Assembly: GCA_012517765.1 (NCBI GenBank)
Contig: JAAYUI010000010.1
Span: 62,001-126,000 of the forward strand
Length of the DNA stretch: 64,000 bases
Source: Caldisericales bacterium
Lineage (GTDB): Bacteria; Caldisericota; Caldisericia; JAAYUI01
Reading direction: 5' to 3'
Of the stretch, positions 1 through 7,654 are shown piece by piece. The position numbers were made by a program, and so were the translations under genes. The notes beneath the pieces were generated by a model. That model was not told the DNA's origin, did not search any database, and saw only the letters and a list, made by a program, of their open reading frames with translations. Within the stretch, counting starts at the first letter, position 1. The number at the start of each line of letters is the position of its first letter.

Positions 1-106
1 ACGAACAGGAGGATTTAACTTGTCTTCTCTATTTACATTTAAGGGTTTTGCAATAAAATCAGTCACTAGTGTCCAATGATGGGCGCAATATACGATGAGG
101 TGAATG

Positions 107-1420
107 ATGGTAGTCTTTGAGTTCGATGAAGAAACGGGAAAAGCCGTGGAGCAACCCCAGGAGAAAAAAGAAGTCCAGCCAGAAGTAAAATCTGAGTCAT
201 CCAAGCTGGAAAAAGCTGTCAACGACTTCGAAATGAAGTCTGTCAAAAGAGGGCAGCTTGTAAACGCGACAGTAGTGAAAGTCACGTCTGATGGTCTCCT
301 GGTTGATGTCGGCCAGAAGTCGGAGGGATTTATCCCCAGGGCAGAGGCATCTACAAGAGACGACGTGGATCTAGTGTCCACGTTCAAAACAGGAGACGTG
401 ATCCAGTGCCGCGTTGTCAAGATTGGCGATGACGATGGCATGATAATACTCTCCAAAAAGCGTGCCGATTTCGAGCTTGTCTGGGACAGGCTCAAAGAGG
501 CAAAGGACAACAAGGAAATCCTCACAACGGTCGCCACAAAGGCCGTCAAGGGTGGACTTCTTGTTGATGTCGGCGTACCGGCTTTTGTACCGAGATCACA
601 GATTGACCTTAACCGCAATGCCGATCCGACAAAGTGGGTTGGCAAGGAACTCAAAGTCAGGATTATAGAGGTTGACCGTCCGACAAGACGTGTCGTCTGC
701 TCCCAGAAGGAAGTCCTGGAAGAGGACCGCGAAAGAAGGCGTGAAGAATTCATCTCCAACCTCAAGGTTGGAGAAATCTATGAAGGCACAGTTGTTGGCC
801 TCGTGGAATTCGGCGCTTTTGTTGACCTCGGCGAAGGCGTGGAAGGACTTATTCACCTTTCAGAGCTTTCCTGGGGCGGAAGAAAGACCCCGCAGCAGGT
901 GCTCAAGAAACGCCAGAAAGTCAACGTCAAAGTCATCAAGATCGCTGGAGAAGAGGGCAGAATAAGTCTTTCTCTCAGGCAGGCACAGCCACATCCATGG
1001 GAACTTGTCCCGTACAAATACTCTGTTGGTGACGTTGTCGAAGGCACAATAACCAGACTGCTGAAGTTTGGCGCTGTTGTAGAGCTTGAAGAAGGTGTCT
1101 CGGGTCTTCTCCACATCTCCCAGGTTTCAAACCACAGGGTCGAGAGGATAGACACTGAAATCAAGGAAGGCCAGACAGTCCAGTGCAAGATTCTCGAAAT
1201 CAGGGTCCCCGACCGCAAGATAAGGCTTTCCATCAAGGCAACGCTCCCCGAGGAACCAAGGCCGGAGCGCCAGCCAAGGAAACGCTTTAACGCTTATGAA
1301 GACGAAGAAGAACAGTACCTCAGGGAATTCGCCCAGGAATCGGCAGATCCGTCCGTAAGACTCATCTCGGAGAACGACCTCGAGAGGGAAAACCGCGAAG
1401 TCTTCAACGTCAACGAGTGA
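107..1420 (+). CDS. rpsA: S1-domain RNA-binding protein, four S1 repeats (ribosomal protein S1-like)
   Basis: A four-repeat S1 protein of about 437 residues, as in Gram-positive-type S1, where it binds mRNA and assists translation initiation. After an acidic N-terminal stretch, OB-fold S1 repeats lie at about residues 45-115, 135-205, 220-290 and 305-378. Repeats 3 and 4 are the most canonical, with EFGAFVDLGEGVEGLIHLSE and KFGAVVELEEGVSGLLHISQ. Repeat 2 is degenerate. The tail is charged. ATG codons lie at 104 and 107; the GAGGTGA before them is better spaced for 107. E. coli S1 has six repeats, so calling it S1 rather than a general S1-type regulator is family knowledge. A cyclophilin gene follows after 36 bases. 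Confidence 0.9.
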   Translation: MVVFEFDEETGKAVEQPQEKKEVQPEVKSESSKLEKAVNDFEMKSVKRGQLVNATVVKVTSDGLLVDVGQKSEGFIPRAEASTRDDVDLVSTFKTGDVIQCRVVKIGDDDGMIILSKKRADFELVWDRLKEAKDNKEILTTVATKAVKGGLLVDVGVPAFVPRSQIDLNRNADPTKWVGKELKVRIIEVDRPTRRVVCSQKEVLEEDRERRREEFISNLKVGEIYEGTVVGLVEFGAFVDLGEGVEGLIHLSELSWGGRKTPQQVLKKRQKVNVKVIKIAGEEGRISLSLRQAQPHPWELVPYKYSVGDVVEGTITRLLKFGAVVELEEGVSGLLHISQVSNHRVERIDTEIKEGQTVQCKILEIRVPDRKIRLSIKATLPEEPRPERQPRKRFNAYEDEEEQYLREFAQESADPSVRLISENDLERENREVFNVNE

Positions 1421-1456
1421 TATAGATACCCAAATAAACAAGGAGAAATTCAAAAA

Positions 1457-2173
1457 ATGAAAAAATACTTGGCAATAGTAGCCATTTTGGCACTTGGAAT
1501 CACCTTCATGGCCGCTTGCGGTTCAAAAAATGAAGAGACCACCCCAGCTGATCAGGGAACAACCACTGACCAGTACAACACCGACAATCAGACAACCGAC
1601 CAGACCACAACAACCCCGACTGACAACGCAACCGACAAGACTGGCACAGAAACCCCGGCAGAGGGAGAGAGCAAAGACATGGGAACAACAAATACTGATC
1701 TTGGAAAGACCATTGTATTCGAAACTAATTATGGCATCTTTGAAATCGCCCTTTACAGCGATGCCCCGATAGCATCAAAGAACCTCATTGACAAAGCAAA
1801 TTCCGGCTTCTACAACGGGCTCACCTTCCACCGTGTTGTAAAAGGTTTCGTCATCCAGGGCGGCGACCCGCTTGGAAACGGCACCGGCGGCAACACAATG
1901 GGCCTTGATCCAAGGGGACTCCACCAGAGCAAGAGGGGAACGATCTCCATGGCATCTGCCAATATTGAAGTAAATCAGTCCGATGCACAATTCTTTATTA
2001 ACCTGGTAGACAATTTCCGCCTCGACGAAATGGGATTTATTGCATTCGGCGAAGTAACAAAGGGCATGGAAGTCGTAGACAAGATTGCAGAAGTACCATG
2101 CAATCCCGGTGCAGACGGCGCAAACTCCAGCCCAGTCTCACCAGTACTTATCAATAAAGTCTATGTCAAATAG
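1457..2173 (+). CDS. Cyclophilin-type peptidyl-prolyl isomerase, lipoprotein
   Basis: A 238-residue exported proline isomerase. A lipoprotein signal ends in the lipobox FMAAC at about residue 21, followed by a linker of about 60 residues rich in Thr, Gln, Asp and Pro that would hold the enzyme off the membrane. The cyclophilin domain (about 88-238) has the active-site segment FHRVVKGFVIQGGDP, with the catalytic Arg, Phe and Gln positions kept, and FFINLVDN. It probably assists folding of exported proteins. AAGGAG lies upstream of the ATG. Its end overlaps the start of a second cyclophilin gene, so the two are probably translationally coupled. Confidence 0.93.
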   Translation: MKKYLAIVAILALGITFMAACGSKNEETTPADQGTTTDQYNTDNQTTDQTTTTPTDNATDKTGTETPAEGESKDMGTTNTDLGKTIVFETNYGIFEIALYSDAPIASKNLIDKANSGFYNGLTFHRVVKGFVIQGGDPLGNGTGGNTMGLDPRGLHQSKRGTISMASANIEVNQSDAQFFINLVDNFRLDEMGFIAFGEVTKGMEVVDKIAEVPCNPGADGANSSPVSPVLINKVYVK

Positions 2174-2765
2174 GACAATTTTGGCCTCTCTGGCCACACT
2201 GGCCCTGGCTTTTTCAATGACCAGTTGCATGGGTGTGTCGCTTGAAGAGAAACAAAACGAAGTCCCGCAAGAAAAAACCAAAATCACCTTCAGAACAACT
2301 GAAGGTGATTTTGTTATTGGAGTGCTTCCAAAAAATGCCCCGGATTCAGTTGAAAAGTTCCTAACCTGGTGCAAGGGCTTCAGGGCGCCAAACGGGCAGT
2401 TCGTGGAGAGTATTTACAATGGATTACAGTTCTACAGGATAATGCCTGGCAAATTCGTCCAGGGTGGCGACCCTTTTAACAACGGCACCGGGGCCGATCC
2501 ATTCAAGATACCCTTCGAGAAAACAGAGAAGCTGCTGAAAAGGGGCGTTGTCTGTCTGGCAAACGACGGCCAGGGAAACAATAACTGCATTTTCTTCATA
2601 CTTCTTGTAGATGCCCCGCAATTCCAGGGGAAATACACTGCAATAGGGGAAGTGGTACAAGGTCTTGATGTTGTGGACCGAATGAGCTATGTAGAAACCC
2701 GTCCAGACGAACCAAATACACCACTCCGCAGCATCTCAATAATTGGCGTCAAGGTAAGTGAGTAA
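2163..2765 (+). CDS. Second cyclophilin-type isomerase, lipoprotein, divergent active site
   Basis: About 200 residues. I start it at the ATG at 2163, which overlaps the previous stop by 11 bases and opens directly with a lipoprotein signal (lipobox SMTSC, about residue 22). A longer reading frame from 2085 would bury the signal peptide. The cyclophilin domain is recognisable through FYRIMPGKFVQGGDP and FFILLVD. The position equivalent to Phe60 of human cyclophilin A aligns with Lys (PGK for PGF), so isomerase activity may be weak or altered. There is no long linker, unlike the upstream paralogue. It overlaps the next gene by 8 bases. Confidence 0.88.
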   Translation: MSNRTILASLATLALAFSMTSCMGVSLEEKQNEVPQEKTKITFRTTEGDFVIGVLPKNAPDSVEKFLTWCKGFRAPNGQFVESIYNGLQFYRIMPGKFVQGGDPFNNGTGADPFKIPFEKTEKLLKRGVVCLANDGQGNNNCIFFILLVDAPQFQGKYTAIGEVVQGLDVVDRMSYVETRPDEPNTPLRSISIIGVKVSE

Positions 2766-3540
2766 GGTAGCATTTTACTGCTTTTCTGGAACCGGAAACA
2801 CAAGACTGGTTGCCCAGAAGGTCAAGGAAGGCCTTGAACTTGAAGGCCACAAGACCGATTATTTCGAGGTCAAGGACAAACCCGTCAATCCCTCAGCATA
2901 CGATTCCTTTGGGGTGTGCTTTCCGGTTTATGACTGGTCACCTCCATGGCCCCTCAGGGATCTCTTAAAAAAATGGCATGGCCTGCTAAACGGCAAGCCA
3001 TGCTTCATTGTGATGGACTATGCCGGAGAGCCGGTCAATGCCTGTCTCAAAATGATGGAGGATCTTGAAAAAACTGGCGCAAAAGTTTTCCATACAAGCG
3101 AGATAGTAATGCCAGAATCATGGACTGTAGTCCTTACGCCAAAAAGCATAAACTCTATGGATGAGTGGCTCTCAAAAAACCCGCAACCGGACCCAACCAG
3201 TTTTGGCAAAGAAATCGGAAGGAAATTGAAAAACGGCAACATTGCACCAATAAATAAACCAAGATACAAATTTTCTCTTTACAGTTTAATGATACCATTT
3301 TATACAAAAACTGTGCTCAAAATGTTTTACAGGGTGAACCTCGACAAGAGCAAGTGCGTTAAATGTGGTGCTTGTGTAGAAATATGCCCCACAGGAAGTA
3401 TAAAAATAAATTCCTGTCCTTCATTTTCCTATCCATGTGCAGGCTGTTACGCGTGCATAAACCACTGCCCGACACAGGCTCTCGAGTCCTGGGCAACTAG
3501 AGGAAAAATAAGATATAAACCTAAAGAACCTTATTTTTAA
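2758..3540 (+). CDS. Flavodoxin-like plus 2x[4Fe-4S] ferredoxin fusion (EFR1 family)
   Basis: A 260-residue two-domain redox protein. The N-terminal flavodoxin-like domain has the FMN phosphate-binding loop SGTGNT at residues 10-15. The C-terminal domain (about 195-245) has two ferredoxin cluster motifs, CVKCGACVEICP and CAGCYACINHCP, each a CxxCxxCxxxCP set. This is the EFR1 ferredoxin-flavodoxin architecture of anaerobes; the electron partners are unknown. The GTG start overlaps the upstream stop by 8 bases. It is the last gene of this plus-strand unit and is followed by a strong hairpin. Confidence 0.9.
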   Translation: MSKVAFYCFSGTGNTRLVAQKVKEGLELEGHKTDYFEVKDKPVNPSAYDSFGVCFPVYDWSPPWPLRDLLKKWHGLLNGKPCFIVMDYAGEPVNACLKMMEDLEKTGAKVFHTSEIVMPESWTVVLTPKSINSMDEWLSKNPQPDPTSFGKEIGRKLKNGNIAPINKPRYKFSLYSLMIPFYTKTVLKMFYRVNLDKSKCVKCGACVEICPTGSIKINSCPSFSYPCAGCYACINHCPTQALESWATRGKIRYKPKEPYF

Positions 3541-3542
3541 AT

Positions 3543-3574
3543 AAAAAAGGCAGGGTCAACACCCTGCCTTTTTT
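3543..3574. terminator. Bidirectional intrinsic terminator between convergent genes
   Basis: A perfect hairpin: AAGGCAGGGT pairs with ACCCTGCCTT around a CAAC loop, flanked by A-runs on the left and T-runs on the right, so that it can terminate transcription on both strands. It lies between the stop at 3540 (+) and the stop at 3594 (-), as expected for a shared terminator. Confidence 0.93.
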
Positions 3575-3593
3575 ATTGTTTCTGATGGGGAAA

Positions 3594-5045
3594 TTATGCT
3601 ATGACCCTGACTTCTCCGTTTATCAGGCCCTGGATCATGGCTTTTTGTGAATTCATCTGTTCAATGTAATCAACTATCTGTGCGGTTATGAGCTCTCCAT
3701 GTATCAGTATGGGGATGCCCGGCGGATAAGGACACACAACGTCGGCGGAGACCCTTCCAACAGCCTGCTTGAGAGAAACAAGCTCCGATTTGGAATAGAA
3801 AGCTTTCCTCGGAAGCATTTCAAGTGGCGGGATCTCTGGAAGTGGCACTTTCACAAGCGGCCTGCAGTTGTATTTTTTGCTTGCCAGTTTTTTCAAAACC
3901 TCAACCATCCCTTTTACATAGTCCCATTTTGATCCAACGGTCAGGAAACAGAGGAAATTGTCGGCATCGGAAAGCTCTATCTCGACATTGTACTCGTCGT
4001 TAAGTATCCTCTCGGCCTCCCAGCCGGAAAGGCCAAGTTCTGAAACGTTTATTGTTATCTTTGTCCTATCAAAGCCAACAACTCCCTGTTTTCCGACAAC
4101 CTCACTCCCCGGACATTTCAATCCTGGGATCTTGTTGATTTCGGCCCTCAACCAGTCGGCCATTTCGAGGACCTGCGTAAGCCTTTCCCGACCATGAATG
4201 GCCATATATCTTCTTGCCGCATCAAGCGAGCTCATGAAGACGTATGATGGCGAAGACGACTGCAAAAGGACAAGGATCATCTTGAGCCTTTCTGTCGCCG
4301 CCCTTGCCGTTACAACATGCATGAGTGAACTCTGGGTCATGGTTGGCAATGTCTTGTGGGCACTCTGGGCAACAAGATCGACATCACACTGGCAAGCAGA
4401 AACAGGCATTTCAGGGTGGAACGGGAAGTGCGCACCATGTGCTTCATCCACAAGCACTCTGAGGCCCTTTATTGTGGCCATTGACGCAAGCGTCTGTATG
4501 TCAGAAGCAAGGCCAAAATAATTTGGTGTGGTCATCAGAACAGCTTTTGCAGAAGGATGGCGTTTGATAGCACTTGCAAGTGTTGCCGGGGTTATGGAGG
4601 TGTATTCCCCAAAATCAGAGTTGTAGTCCGGCATCACATAAACTGGTTCAAGTCCGCCCAGAATAAGCCCTCCTACAGTACATCTGTGGCTGTTTCTCTG
4701 CAGAATAATCTTTTCTTCGCTCCATGCCGAAGAAAGCATCATGGCCTGCACACCAACAGTCGTACCATTTATAAGGAATTTTGTTTCCCTGACCCCAAAG
4801 GCATCAGCGGCAAATTTCTGCGCTTCGCCAATGACTCCACTCGATGTATGAAGGTAATCAAGGTTCTGGACTTCCGTAAGGTCAAATTTGAAAAGACCTT
4901 CACCAAACCATTCCGAAAGAGGCTCTGGAATAACTCCTCCCCTCATATGCCCTGGCATATGGAAGGGCAATCTGTTTTGCCCGATATATTCAATCACTTT
5001 CTCCACAAGCGGGGCTCTTGTCTGGTCAAGCCTGTATTTTCTCAC
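3594..5045 (-). CDS. Orn/Lys/Arg decarboxylase family, PLP-dependent
   Basis: A 483-residue fold-type I PLP enzyme of the group III basic amino-acid decarboxylase family (arginine, lysine or ornithine to the polyamine precursor amine plus CO2). The N-terminus has LPFHMPGHMRGG, typical of the family. The cofactor region carries VDEAHGAHFPF, and the PLP lysine lies in SAHKTLPTMTQSS. PYPPGIPILIHGE in the C-terminal domain is also conserved. The length matches the short Gram-positive SpeA/Cad type. The GTG start follows AAAGGAGGTGACCAA. Substrate cannot be assigned from the sequence. Confidence 0.92.
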   Translation of the reverse strand: MRKYRLDQTRAPLVEKVIEYIGQNRLPFHMPGHMRGGVIPEPLSEWFGEGLFKFDLTEVQNLDYLHTSSGVIGEAQKFAADAFGVRETKFLINGTTVGVQAMMLSSAWSEEKIILQRNSHRCTVGGLILGGLEPVYVMPDYNSDFGEYTSITPATLASAIKRHPSAKAVLMTTPNYFGLASDIQTLASMATIKGLRVLVDEAHGAHFPFHPEMPVSACQCDVDLVAQSAHKTLPTMTQSSLMHVVTARAATERLKMILVLLQSSSPSYVFMSSLDAARRYMAIHGRERLTQVLEMADWLRAEINKIPGLKCPGSEVVGKQGVVGFDRTKITINVSELGLSGWEAERILNDEYNVEIELSDADNFLCFLTVGSKWDYVKGMVEVLKKLASKKYNCRPLVKVPLPEIPPLEMLPRKAFYSKSELVSLKQAVGRVSADVVCPYPPGIPILIHGELITAQIVDYIEQMNSQKAMIQGLINGEVRVIA

Positions 5046-5080
5046 TTGGTCACCTCCTTTGGGAACGCAATTGGCCTAAC

Positions 5081-5108
5081 ATCATACACACAATTTAAAC
5101 CTTGTCCA
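5081..5108 (-). promoter_or_regulatory. Putative sigma-70 promoter for the decarboxylase gene
   Basis: On the minus strand, TGGACA (5103-5108) and TATGAT (5081-5086) are separated by 16 bases; each box differs from consensus at one position. This puts transcription start about 30 bases upstream of the GTG start codon. Confidence 0.5.
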
Positions 5109-5165
5109 GTATAGGGTAAAATTCATCTGCAACAAAACCGGGTGCAGAAATTTCAAAAAATGGTT

Positions 5166-5194
5166 TTGCATTTACAATAAAATCTCAATATAAC
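5166..5194 (+). promoter_or_regulatory. Putative sigma-70 promoter for the orphan gene at 5215
   Basis: TTGCAT (5166-5171) and TATAAC (5189-5194) are separated by 17 bases, just upstream of the GGAGG ribosome-binding site of the next gene. Together with the opposite-facing promoter nearby, it accounts for the 169-base divergent spacer. Confidence 0.45.
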
Positions 5195-5214
5195 ATTCCT
5201 CAAAAGGAGGAGAT

Positions 5215-5880
5215 GTGAAACTAGACCAAAACAGTCTCTCAAAAACACTGGACAGCTTTAACGAGGATGTACTATTTGACAAAAACATTCCTGAAAACAT
5301 TGTCAGGGAAACAGCGACATGGATTGCTTCAAGACAGGGGCTTCCAGGTTCCTACTACAACATGTTTGCGCCAACAGCAAACGATTTTCTTGAGGCAAAG
5401 CTCTTTACGGGAGAAAAAATAGCTTCGAGGGCTGCCACAGCACACGTACTGAGCGAGGAGACATGCAGAGCAATAATCAGGCTTGGTACCAAAAACATAC
5501 AGGCCAAGAAAGCCCTTGAAACAGCCACAGAAGACATGCTCGGAAGAATTAAAGACAACCCAAGTGGCAAGTATTGCTGTGGAACATGCTCGGTGTCCTT
5601 CTGGAGACACCTTCAGGCTGGCGGGCTTTCACTGCAGGAAGAGCGGATTGCAAATGGAATGAAGGACCTGAAAAAAAGCCGGACTGGGAATGGCAAATGG
5701 AGACTTTATCCATTTTTTTACACCCTCTACGCACTTCTTGACATGGACATGAAAGAGGCCCTGGAAGAAATAAGGTATGCAGCACCAGCGATGGAGAGGT
5801 CGCTAAAATCGGGGAAGGGGAATGATTCTTATGCTGTCAGAAGGAGTGAGATTTGTAAAAGGTTGCTGGTAAAAATATAG
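5215..5880 (+). CDS. Hypothetical protein, 221 aa
   Basis: I do not recognise this family. It has a GTG start, a good GGAGG site at 5206-5210 and its own putative promoter, so it is probably a real single-gene unit. There is no signal peptide or membrane segment. It looks mostly alpha-helical, with a central Cys-rich and aromatic patch (GKYCCGTCSVSFWRHLQAGG, about residues 119-138) and a later GKWRLYPFFYTLYALLDMD. Paired helices around conserved aromatics are reminiscent of alpha/alpha-toroid proteins, but that is only an impression. Its neighbours (a decarboxylase and a tRNA gene) give no functional clue. Confidence 0.7.
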   Translation: MKLDQNSLSKTLDSFNEDVLFDKNIPENIVRETATWIASRQGLPGSYYNMFAPTANDFLEAKLFTGEKIASRAATAHVLSEETCRAIIRLGTKNIQAKKALETATEDMLGRIKDNPSGKYCCGTCSVSFWRHLQAGGLSLQEERIANGMKDLKKSRTGNGKWRLYPFFYTLYALLDMDMKEALEEIRYAAPAMERSLKSGKGNDSYAVRRSEICKRLLVKI

Positions 5881-5933
5881 AACCAGACTTCTCGTTTGTT
5901 TTGATAAAAAATCCAGACTTGCCAAAAACGAAA

Positions 5934-6010
5934 TGGTCGGGACGGCCAGATTCGAACTGGCGACCTCTTGGTCCCGAACCAAGCGCTCTACCAAACTGAG
6001 CCACGTCCCG
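5934..6010 (-). tRNA. tRNA-Pro (anticodon CGG)
   Basis: A complete cloverleaf on the minus strand. The acceptor CGGGACG pairs with CGTCCCG, then come discriminator A and an encoded CCA. The D-arm region TGGCTCAGTTTGGTAGAGC is standard. The anticodon stem CTTGG/CCAAG encloses TTCGGGA, giving anticodon CGG for CCG codons. The T-loop TTCGAAT is present. Confidence 0.96.
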
Positions 6011-6021
6011 ACGGATTTAGC

Positions 6022-6049
6022 ATTCTAATGATTATTTGGCCTTTGTAAA
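6022..6049 (-). promoter_or_regulatory. Putative promoter for tRNA-Pro(CGG)
   Basis: Minus strand: TTTACA (6044-6049), 16-base spacer, TAGAAT (6022-6027), ending about 11 bases before the mature tRNA 5' end. Both boxes match five of six consensus bases. Confidence 0.55.
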
Positions 6050-6195
6050 GGGGAATTTTTAATCTTTATATATTGTAGTTCTGTGACACAGTATAGTGCT
6101 GCTTTTGCACATTTTTACGAAAAAAACCTTGTTTCACCTGTAAACCACACTGATGGCAGTCCAGAAAATAAAAAAGCCCCACAAAAGGGCAGAAG

Positions 6196-6273
6196 TGGTC
6201 GGGGCGAGTAGATTCGAACTACCGACCTTCAGTCCCCCAGACTGACGCGCTAACCAAACTGCGCCACGCCCCG
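6196..6273 (-). tRNA. tRNA-Pro (anticodon GGG)
   Basis: A complete cloverleaf on the minus strand. The acceptor CGGGGCG pairs with CGCCCCG, then A and an encoded CCA. The anticodon stem TCAGT/ACTGA encloses CTGGGGG, giving anticodon GGG for CCC and CCU codons. The T-loop TTCGAAT is present. It is a second proline isoacceptor, 185 bases upstream of tRNA-Pro(CGG) on the same strand. A weak GCCC/GGGC hairpin with a T-run (minus strand, about 6170-6191) could end its transcript. Confidence 0.96.
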
Positions 6274-6284
6274 AGCAAATGACA

Positions 6285-6315
6285 ACGGCCTGGTGATTTT
6301 AACACACCAGGCCGT
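6285..6315. other. 11-bp inverted repeat between hup and tRNA-Pro(GGG)
   Basis: ACGGCCTGGTG (6285-6295) is a perfect inverted repeat with CACCAGGCCGT (6305-6315), with a 9-base loop. Read from hup it could be a terminator, but the following bases on the minus strand lack a proper T-run. A putative promoter overlaps it, so it may instead be an operator or a combined element. Confidence 0.65.
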
Positions 6316-6323
6316 CAAGTCAA
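6296..6323 (-). promoter_or_regulatory. Putative promoter for tRNA-Pro(GGG), embedded in the inverted repeat
   Basis: Minus strand: TTGACT (6318-6323), 16-base spacer, TAAAAT (6296-6301). The -35 box sits in a triple overlapping TTGAC run, and the -10 box forms the loop of the palindrome. Predicted start is about 15 bases before the tRNA. Confidence 0.5.
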
Positions 6324-6342
6324 GTCAAATGCTTCTACTCAA

Positions 6343-6633
6343 TCACTTCTTGTGGTGAACGGTGTGGACTGCGGACTTGAGGTCCTTGCCTGGTTTGAAG
6401 GCTGGGACTTTCTTCTCTGGGATGTTGAGCGGCTTGCGTGTTTTTGGGTTGACGCCCTTGCGTGCCTTGCGGTTCCTCACATAGAAGCTGCCGAAGCCAA
6501 CAAGGAGAACCTTGTCGCCTGTCTTCATGGCGTCCTTGATTGAATCAAGGGTGGCGTCGAGCATTGCTGCGCAATCTTTCTTTGAAAACTTCGTTGTGGA
6601 TGCGATCTTGTCGATCAGTTCTGGTTTTGTCAT
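6343..6633 (-). CDS. hup: HU-family DNA-binding protein
   Basis: A 96-residue nucleoid protein with the whole HU/IHF fold: MTKPELIDKIA, the GFGSFYVRNRKARKGVNP strand-turn, and the DNA-minor-groove arm sequence around RKPLNIPEKKVPAFKPGKDLK. HU dimers bend and compact DNA. AGGAGG lies upstream of the ATG. It is the third gene of der-gpsA-hup, 19 bases after gpsA. The tail ends in a His/Lys-rich VHTVHHKK. Confidence 0.97.
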   Translation of the reverse strand: MTKPELIDKIASTTKFSKKDCAAMLDATLDSIKDAMKTGDKVLLVGFGSFYVRNRKARKGVNPKTRKPLNIPEKKVPAFKPGKDLKSAVHTVHHKK

Positions 6634-6652
6634 TTTGACCTCCTGTAAATTT

Positions 6653-7654
6653 TTATTCTTCTTTCAATTCCCTCTTCATGAGCCTTCTGATGGCCCGCAA
6701 AGGGGTGGTACTGCCTTTTGATACTGCATCTATTTCAGATGCTATCGGTAGCTCGATTCCGTACTTTTCGGCCAGGAGGAGTAATCCCTGCAGTGATTCA
6801 AGCCCCTCTATGGCCTGTCCGTCCGGTGATACTTCATTTCTGGCTTCAACAGGCTTTTTACCTTTTCCAAGCAGATACCCGAAGCGCTTGTTTCTCGAAA
6901 GTGGCGAAGAGCATGTGGCCACCATGTCACCAAGGCAGGATAATCCTCTAAGGGTCGTCTCCTGGGCACCAAGCGCCCTGTACAACCTTCTTGCTTCTTC
7001 AAGGCCTCTTACCACTAATGCGGCTTTTGTGTTGTCTCCAAAACCAAGTCCTTCAACAACACCAGCCCCTATCGCAACTACATTTTTCAGGACACCTCCA
7101 AGTTCTACGCCCCTGACGTCTCTTGAGCGATAAACCCTGAAATAGGTGTTTGAAAAAAGTTGCTGGACATGCTTCGAAAGTTCGTCACTTTCTGAAGCAC
7201 ATACCGCAGCGGTGGGCATCTTCTGGGCAACCTCTCTGGCAAAGTTTGGGCCTGAAAGAACTGCAATCCTTCCACTGTCAAGTTTCCACTCTTTTGTAAG
7301 AAGTTCTGACATGGTGAGTGATTGTTCAGGTTCAATACCTTTAACCACAGAAACTACCATAGTTTGATTTTCAAGGTTGCGGGCAAACTCCCTTGCAGCC
7401 ATGGCTAGATATTTCCCGGGTACAGCGGCCACCATTATATCGATACCTTTTGAGGCTGTCAAGGGGTCGGATTCAATAGTGACCTTGTCTGGGAGTTTAT
7501 ACCCAGGAAGATACCTGATATTTTCAGCATTTCTTTTTATTTCATCGGCCAGATCAGGAGTATTCGCCCAAAGGATAATTTCTATCGGTTTTGAGGCCAG
7601 AGTCATGGCCAAAGCTGTTCCCCATGCCCCTGCTCCCATGACACAAACCCTCAT
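6653..7654 (-). CDS. gpsA: NAD(P)H-dependent glycerol-3-phosphate dehydrogenase
   Basis: A 333-residue enzyme reducing dihydroxyacetone phosphate to sn-glycerol-3-phosphate for phospholipid synthesis. The N-terminal Rossmann loop is GAGAWGTALA. Family motifs VVSVVKGIEP, LSGPNFAREVA and the catalytic-Lys helix GVLKNVVAIGAGVVEGLGFGDN are intact, as is LSCLGDMVATCSSPLSRN in the C-terminal domain. The start codon shares its A with the der stop (TGATG), implying translational coupling. The length is normal. Confidence 0.97.
   Translation of the reverse strand: MRVCVMGAGAWGTALAMTLASKPIEIILWANTPDLADEIKRNAENIRYLPGYKLPDKVTIESDPLTASKGIDIMVAAVPGKYLAMAAREFARNLENQTMVVSVVKGIEPEQSLTMSELLTKEWKLDSGRIAVLSGPNFAREVAQKMPTAAVCASESDELSKHVQQLFSNTYFRVYRSRDVRGVELGGVLKNVVAIGAGVVEGLGFGDNTKAALVVRGLEEARRLYRALGAQETTLRGLSCLGDMVATCSSPLSRNKRFGYLLGKGKKPVEARNEVSPDGQAIEGLESLQGLLLLAEKYGIELPIASEIDAVSKGSTTPLRAIRRLMKRELKEE

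Noticed and set aside
1..79. Open frames at the left edge: one ends TGA at 77-79, another TAA at 54-56; a TTG with AGGAGG before it would give a 19-residue ORF (20-79).
   Set aside because: They may be the 3' end of an upstream gene or a leader peptide, but neither end resembles a protein I know, and the frame cannot be chosen without upstream sequence.
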